Positions 43,214 to 47,384 of a stretch of DNA of 47,384 nt are shown piece after piece. The DNA lies in NCBI GenBank assembly GCA_003696565.1, contig RFHA01000150.1, positions 1-47,384 of the forward strand. Direction: 5' to 3'. The position numbers and the translations under genes are program-made. Positions within the stretch are counted from its first letter, which is position 1. Every line of letters starts with the position of its first letter. Source of the stretch: Chloroflexota bacterium. Lineage in GTDB: Bacteria > Chloroflexota > Anaerolineae > Aggregatilineales > Phototrophicaceae. The notes beneath the pieces were generated by a model, which made no database searches, was not told the origin of the DNA, and saw nothing but the letters and a program-made list of their open reading frames with translations.

Positions 43214-43912
43214 TTAGCTGTTGATCAATTCCATACGTAATTTTTGAACATGTTCAGATTTGTTTTCTAGCCGAATTCGCCACCACATTAATGTGATCGG
43301 CACAAGTGTAGACCAGATCAGCAAGTTAGGTAATAATGCCGCAGCTACCCGTGGTGTTGCCTCAAAAACCCCTTCAGCATTTTGTGGGCTGGGTCCAATA
43401 ACTGCCGGATGAATTGTATCCGGTACAATGCGGATAATCATTAAAGTTAGGATGACTGTTGTAATGGCAACAATACCATAAACAGATGCAAACAAGCGGC
43501 GTTTATCTGCATTTTCGATGCCATTGCGCAGCATTAAATATGCCAAATACGTTAATGCCATCACTGCCGCACTGGTCAGGCGCGGGTCCCATGTCCACCA
43601 AGTGTTCCAGATTGGGCGTGCCCAAATTGCGCCGGTAGCTAGGTTTAATAGGGCGAGCATCAACCCAACTTCAACCCCAGCAACAGCTAAGCTATCCCAT
43701 TTTACATGACGGGTGCGCAAATACATAACCCCGCCGATCACCGTGCCAGTAAATGCCGTAAATGCCCCAAAGAATGATGGCATATGGATGTAAAAAATAC
43801 GCTGAATATCACCTTGTTCTAAGTCTGTTCGAGCATAACCAAATGCTAAATATAGACCAAACAGCACGGATATGATTGTGATGCCAGTTAGAATGTGTAA
43901 ACTTTTCGTCAT
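43214..43912 (-). CDS. ccmC: Haem exporter/delivery protein CcmC
   Basis: CcmC presents haem for loading onto the chaperone CcmE in system I cytochrome c maturation. The 232-residue protein has six membrane helices. The haem-binding WWD motif is complete (WARPIWNTWWTWDPRLTS), and likely axial His residues lie in FYIHMPSFFGA and DTIHPAVIG. GGTGGA precedes the ATG. It is downstream of ccmA and ccmB in the same direction. ccmE, ccmF and ccmG/H are not in the window and would be expected beyond 47384 or elsewhere. Confidence 0.94.
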   Translation of the reverse strand: MTKSLHILTGITIISVLFGLYLAFGYARTDLEQGDIQRIFYIHMPSFFGAFTAFTGTVIGGVMYLRTRHVKWDSLAVAGVEVGLMLALLNLATGAIWARPIWNTWWTWDPRLTSAAVMALTYLAYLMLRNGIENADKRRLFASVYGIVAITTVILTLMIIRIVPDTIHPAVIGPSPQNAEGVFEATPRVAAALLPNLLIWSTLVPITLMWWRIRLENKSEHVQKLRMELINS

Positions 43913-43951
43913 ATTTGTCCACCCAAATCTATAAAAAACTGTGTAATTATA

Positions 43952-44620
43952 CTAATCTTCTGTTACATACTCAAATAGGAAACTGCCTAGTGTGATGTAT
44001 AGAACATCCACTAAGCCTATTGTTAATAATGTTTGCATCATATCTTGATTGTTCAAAATTGCGTTTGTGGCACGAACGACGGTTAAGATAACAGGTAATA
44101 CCACGGGGAGCATGGCAATGGGCAATAATGTCTCTCGTGAGCGGGTTTGAACTGTCATCGTTGCTAATAATGTCCCAATGGAAGATAAGCCTAAAATGCC
44201 TAAAATCAGAATCAAAATCATGGTGGGGCGTACCATTGAGAAATTGAACAATACCGTCATGACTGGTAACAATACGACTCCAACAATCACCGTAAAGATA
44301 AAATTACCAAGCATTTTGCCCATGTAAATAGCGATGCGGTTTACTGGTGCGATTAACATCGCATCCATATTGCCTTCTTCCCGCTCGGATGCTAAGCTCC
44401 GATTTAGCCCTAAAATACTGGCAAATACCAGCGTAACCCATAACACGCCACTGACAGCCTCTTGCTTGGCTTCACGGTCAAGTTCTAACGCAAAGCTGAA
44501 CACCAAAATACTCAAAAATGTGAACAAAGCCATTGAGCTAACAAGTTCCCGGCTACGTAGTTCTGTTCTTAAGTCTTTGCGTAAAATTGAAAAAACAACT
44601 TGAATAAATGGCGTGTTCAT
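43952..44620 (-). CDS. ccmB: Haem ABC transporter permease CcmB
   Basis: CcmB is the membrane subunit that works with CcmA and CcmC. The 222-residue protein has six helices. Typical features are the opening ILRKDLRTELRSRELVSSMALF, the segment LNRSLASEREEGNMDAMLIAPVNRIAIYMGKML, and helix GLSSIGTLLATMTVQTRSRETLLPIAMLPVVLP. Its ATG overlaps the ccmA stop (ATGA), so the two are translationally coupled. A 39-base AT-rich spacer separates it from ccmC. Confidence 0.95.
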   Translation of the reverse strand: MNTPFIQVVFSILRKDLRTELRSRELVSSMALFTFLSILVFSFALELDREAKQEAVSGVLWVTLVFASILGLNRSLASEREEGNMDAMLIAPVNRIAIYMGKMLGNFIFTVIVGVVLLPVMTVLFNFSMVRPTMILILILGILGLSSIGTLLATMTVQTRSRETLLPIAMLPVVLPVILTVVRATNAILNNQDMMQTLLTIGLVDVLYITLGSFLFEYVTED

Positions 44621-45333
44621 CGAGCTGTCACCATATTGGTTACTTCCGTATAAATTTTAGGTAGGTTCGTATCTGGCGATAGCTTTTCATCGTAGCCGAT
44701 AACCCCGCGTGAAAGGATAATCCCCCTAGATGCTAAACCGGCTGCATGGGTTAAGTGGTGTGTTGTCATAATGATTGTACGATTGCCATCATGTGCTTCA
44801 TGCAATAGATGATCTAAGGTTTCGCTAGCACTCTGATCTAATCCAGTATATGGTTCATCAAACAATAACACATCAGGATCATGTAGTAAGGCACGAGCGA
44901 TACTTAATCGCTGAAGCATCCCACGTGAAAATGTGCGTGTTAGGTCATATGCTCGTTTTTTTAACCCTACCCGATCCAATAAATTTTCAACACGTTCATC
45001 AGCGTTTTTTAGATGATAGAGTTTGGCAAAGAACAATAAATTTTCTTGCGCTGTCAGGTTACCATAAAGCAATGGTTTATGGCTGACCATACCAATTTGT
45101 GCGCGGACAGCCGCCGCTTCATCAGGTAATGTCCATCCACCTACACGGATGATCCCGCTAGTTGGGCGGCTTAACCCGGCAATTTGACGCAATAACGTGG
45201 ATTTACCGCTGCCATTTGGTCCCATCAGTGCGATAAACTCACCCCGTTCTACTGTTAGATTCAACTTTTTTAAGACAGGCAAAAAGCCGAATGTCTTGAC
45301 TAGGTCAATAATTTCGATGAGGGAATGACTCAT
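44617..45333 (-). CDS. ccmA: Cytochrome c biogenesis ATP-binding protein CcmA
   Basis: CcmA powers release of holo-CcmE in system I cytochrome c maturation. The 238-residue nucleotide-binding domain has Walker A GPNGSGKST (38-46), the signature TFSRGMLQRLSIARALLHDPDVLLFDEPYTGLD with Walker B, and the switch His in MTTHHL. FSRGM rather than LSGGQ is typical of CcmA. Its start overlaps the stop of the cytochrome-domain lipoprotein by 4 bp and its end overlaps ccmB by 4 bp, giving tight coupling across the operon. Confidence 0.93.
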   Translation of the reverse strand: MSHSLIEIIDLVKTFGFLPVLKKLNLTVERGEFIALMGPNGSGKSTLLRQIAGLSRPTSGIIRVGGWTLPDEAAAVRAQIGMVSHKPLLYGNLTAQENLLFFAKLYHLKNADERVENLLDRVGLKKRAYDLTRTFSRGMLQRLSIARALLHDPDVLLFDEPYTGLDQSASETLDHLLHEAHDGNRTIIMTTHHLTHAAGLASRGIILSRGVIGYDEKLSPDTNLPKIYTEVTNMVTAR

Positions 45334-47153
45334 ACATCATCCCCTGTTAGTTGATCTAAACGTGCTTTCAACTGCTTACGGCGGTGATGATATAAATCAT
45401 GGTTAATCTCACCAGCCTCGTGTTGTGCATCTAATTCAGCGATTTGTTGTAATAATGCGTCCATGAGTTTATTTTTATCTATAGCCAGATTGACCCGTGT
45501 TCGCCGGTTGAGTATAAAAATGGCTGATCCAACGAGAATAAACAAACCAACTACCACTAGCACAACCACTGGTACTAAACGATCTGCCGTGATAACACTG
45601 GTATCCTGTGATGTTCCAACCCCAGGCAATGAGCCGGTCAATTCATATCGAATAGTCTCACCCGCTTGCAAGGTCAAATTGCCGCCGTATACTTGATATG
45701 CAACGCCACCTAATACTTCTGTCCCTAGTGGTTCTATCCAGGGGGCTTGTGCGCGGATCGTCTCTGAATTAATCAGCAAGCGCATCGGGCCGTTAAATGC
45801 CTGATTGATCGGATATTCAATAATTGCGCCATGATCATAGGGCATTAAATAACTAATTGCGAAAAGCTGTTCAACCCCCGGCGGAATGGGAAACATATCT
45901 GTCACGACGAAATTCTCTTGATCTACCATATAACGGCTATTATCGACTAACGTGACAACCGCGCCCGGTGGCAAGTTAAATTGCATGGTCTCTAACGGTT
46001 CTCCAGGGATAGCATTTTCCCCAACATACAGCTTATCCGATGTGTTGATAAAGTAAACTAACTCTACCATCTCCAAAAAGCGATTATTAGATGGCTGAAT
46101 CTGTGTTAAACGGCTGACAACATCAATAACATTCGCATCATTGGTCGTTTCATAGACGACAATATTAAGTTCAAGTTCATCAAAAGCTGCATCTGCTGGT
46201 GTTGCACGGCTATAAAATGTCCATCCATTATATTCTGTTGTGGCTAAATAGACCCGATCTGACCGAAACTCAATATCCTCAAATTGAAAGCTATAATCTG
46301 GCTGTATAGTCGTTTCATAAGTCGTTTCGTTGATGTCTGGATCAAACACGCGCAGGGTAACAACTAAATCATCTGGTAATGTCATGCCACCTGTACCCGC
46401 AGAAACAGACCCGCGCACGTTACCACGTCCTAAGCTTGCTACTGGTGTGGCGGTAGGGAGATCTGTGCTTTGCGTCGGTATTTCTTCTGTTGTCACTGGC
46501 TGCGGCGTGCCATTAAGTGAAGTATCTGTTGTCAGGGATAATGAGCGCACATAAGCAATTGCTTGTTTTTGTTGTTCCGTGCTTAATTCAAGCCATGTTG
46601 GTGATGTTGTAATTTCACCTTGTGCAAAAACTTCTTCTAACACCGCATCGGTTAGCGTGACCATGTTGGCTATATCACGATAAAATGCCGGAATCTCCCC
46701 GCTGATCAGTGATTCACCTTGTGTCATATCACCGTAATGCAATGTATAAACATACATCGCCACTGCCCAGCGTTCTTCTTCTGTTAGGGCGTTTTCCCAC
46801 GGTGGCATCAAATTTTGAATCCTACCGTTCGTGATTACATTGAAATAATTCAGTGGAGATTTGCCCATCATAAACGCTGGATCATTAAAATTTCCGGGGT
46901 TAGGTACTGAACCATCTTGCACTAATTGACCATCACCCGCGCCATTTACCCCATGACATTCTGTACAACGTGCAGCATAAATTTGTGCGCCTAATCTTAG
47001 ATTAGGTGGGGTATCTGGCAACGATGCCGGTTGTGGAGGCGGTAGGGTAGATACAATTTCAGGTTGCCCACCCAGCCCACCACAGGCAACTAAACTCATT
47101 GCCAAGATAATAAGACTCATCATAAAGATGATGAGTTTGTATGTTCTTATCAT
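45330..47153 (-). CDS. Lipoprotein with N-terminal c-type cytochrome domain and C-terminal membrane helix
   Basis: The 607-residue protein starts with a canonical lipoprotein signal (LAMSLVAC, Cys24). A class I cytochrome c domain follows: CTECH (Cys63, Cys66, His67) binds haem, and Met116 in LMPPW is the likely axial ligand. After a Thr/Pro linker near residue 220 comes a large beta-rich region (NVRGSVSAGTGGMTLPDDLVVTLRVFD, and a second domain FNLPPGAVVTLVDNS), then a membrane helix (LVPVVVLVVVGLFILVGSAIFIL) and a charged helical tail. It is co-transcribed with ccmA, so it may be a main client or accessory of the maturation system. Electron partner unknown. Confidence 0.85.
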   Translation of the reverse strand: MIRTYKLIIFMMSLIILAMSLVACGGLGGQPEIVSTLPPPQPASLPDTPPNLRLGAQIYAARCTECHGVNGAGDGQLVQDGSVPNPGNFNDPAFMMGKSPLNYFNVITNGRIQNLMPPWENALTEEERWAVAMYVYTLHYGDMTQGESLISGEIPAFYRDIANMVTLTDAVLEEVFAQGEITTSPTWLELSTEQQKQAIAYVRSLSLTTDTSLNGTPQPVTTEEIPTQSTDLPTATPVASLGRGNVRGSVSAGTGGMTLPDDLVVTLRVFDPDINETTYETTIQPDYSFQFEDIEFRSDRVYLATTEYNGWTFYSRATPADAAFDELELNIVVYETTNDANVIDVVSRLTQIQPSNNRFLEMVELVYFINTSDKLYVGENAIPGEPLETMQFNLPPGAVVTLVDNSRYMVDQENFVVTDMFPIPPGVEQLFAISYLMPYDHGAIIEYPINQAFNGPMRLLINSETIRAQAPWIEPLGTEVLGGVAYQVYGGNLTLQAGETIRYELTGSLPGVGTSQDTSVITADRLVPVVVLVVVGLFILVGSAIFILNRRTRVNLAIDKNKLMDALLQQIAELDAQHEAGEINHDLYHHRRKQLKARLDQLTGDDV

Positions 47154-47156
47154 GTC

Positions 47157-47384
47157 TTATCCTTTATGTAAGACCTGTTCTATGATTTCATCAATTGCTG
47201 CGTCGTCAGCTTCTTCCGGGGCAATCAAATGCTCCTCATTCAGCTCATCTAAAGCCTTAAGAGTCTGAATACCCCGTTGAACCCAGGCTTCACGCTCAGG
47301 TATATATTCCGCCTCACTTAATTTACCCGTTGCATAATCTTCATCAATATCGTGTAAATTTCGCAGCACTCGCTGATAATAAAC
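47157..47384 (-). CDS. CcmI-like protein, C-terminal part (5' truncated by window)
   Basis: The frame is open to the window edge, so the N-terminal part lies outside. The visible 75 residues (QRVLRNLHDIDEDYATGKLSEAEYIPEREAWVQRG, then an acidic helix) match the helical segment found in CcmI/CycH-type and related cytochrome c biogenesis proteins, where D.DY.TGKLSE.DY is typical. It precedes the cytochrome-domain lipoprotein by 3 bases. Whether it carries membrane helices or a zinc ribbon upstream cannot be seen. Confidence 0.6.
   Translation of the reverse strand, partial: VYYQRVLRNLHDIDEDYATGKLSEAEYIPEREAWVQRGIQTLKALDELNEEHLIAPEEADDAAIDEIIEQVLHKG

Noticed and set aside
1-47384. CRISPR array, insertion sequence or rRNA/tRNA genes
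   Set aside because: No regularly spaced repeats, transposase reading frames, terminal inverted repeats flanking genes, or rRNA/tRNA consensus segments were seen on either strand.

Overview
The window looks like a chromosomal segment of a member of the Chloroflexota (Anaerolineae-type). This is an inference. It rests on a single-domain ArsA ATPase with an HSP20-like C-terminus next to an AarF/UbiB kinase, a RodZ-like protein with a Thr/Pro-rich tail, several membrane-anchored clan GH-A hydrolases with Thr/Pro linkers, and a Ccm-type cytochrome gene group. By eye the GC content is moderate and even. There is no phage, insertion sequence, integrase, tRNA, rRNA or CRISPR array. Most genes are densely packed, with ATGA/TAATG-type overlaps.

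Region by region. 1-9300: end of murJ, xseAB (exonuclease VII), bioY, fabI, a D-2-hydroxyacid dehydrogenase, two small unknown genes, an AarF/UbiB kinase, an ArsA-like ATPase and the tag glycosylase. 9300-12000: a GT-C type membrane glycosyltransferase and a decayed AbiE (type IV toxin-antitoxin) locus. In that locus the toxin has lost its whole nucleotidyltransferase core, while the antitoxin still sits behind a perfect 13-bp inverted repeat that covers its promoter. 12000-16000: rplI, a rodZ-like gene, rimO and a small unknown gene. 16000-26400: a long minus-strand run of four membrane-anchored or secreted GH-A hydrolase paralogues, a CopD-like protein, a second GT-C glycosyltransferase and RNase Z. 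One hydrolase is fused to a GH18-like module that has lost its catalytic Glu. 26400-28900: a plus-strand group divergent from that run (crotonase-family enzyme, methyltransferase, lipoprotein). The two directions share a -35 element, and the plus-strand mRNA appears leaderless.

28900-34050: pheST under a long T-box leader with a UUC (Phe) specifier, then a small HTH protein and a gene-poor stretch holding a 58-codon ORF and two very strong terminators. 34050-39900: an HNH endonuclease, a three-gene ABC-2 exporter and a membrane-anchored HExxH metallopeptidase. 39900-47384: an M20 peptidase, a lipoprotein gene broken by a one-base deletion in a T run, a signal-peptide/TM protein, ccmC, ccmB, ccmA, a lipoprotein with a cytochrome c domain, and the end of a CcmI-like gene.

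Working together: the 16-26 kb run looks devoted to building and trimming a cell-surface glycan. The 43-47 kb run handles haem export/delivery and a c-type cytochrome. The ABC exporter is followed by a surface protease. All functions come from motif recognition by eye; no database search was run.
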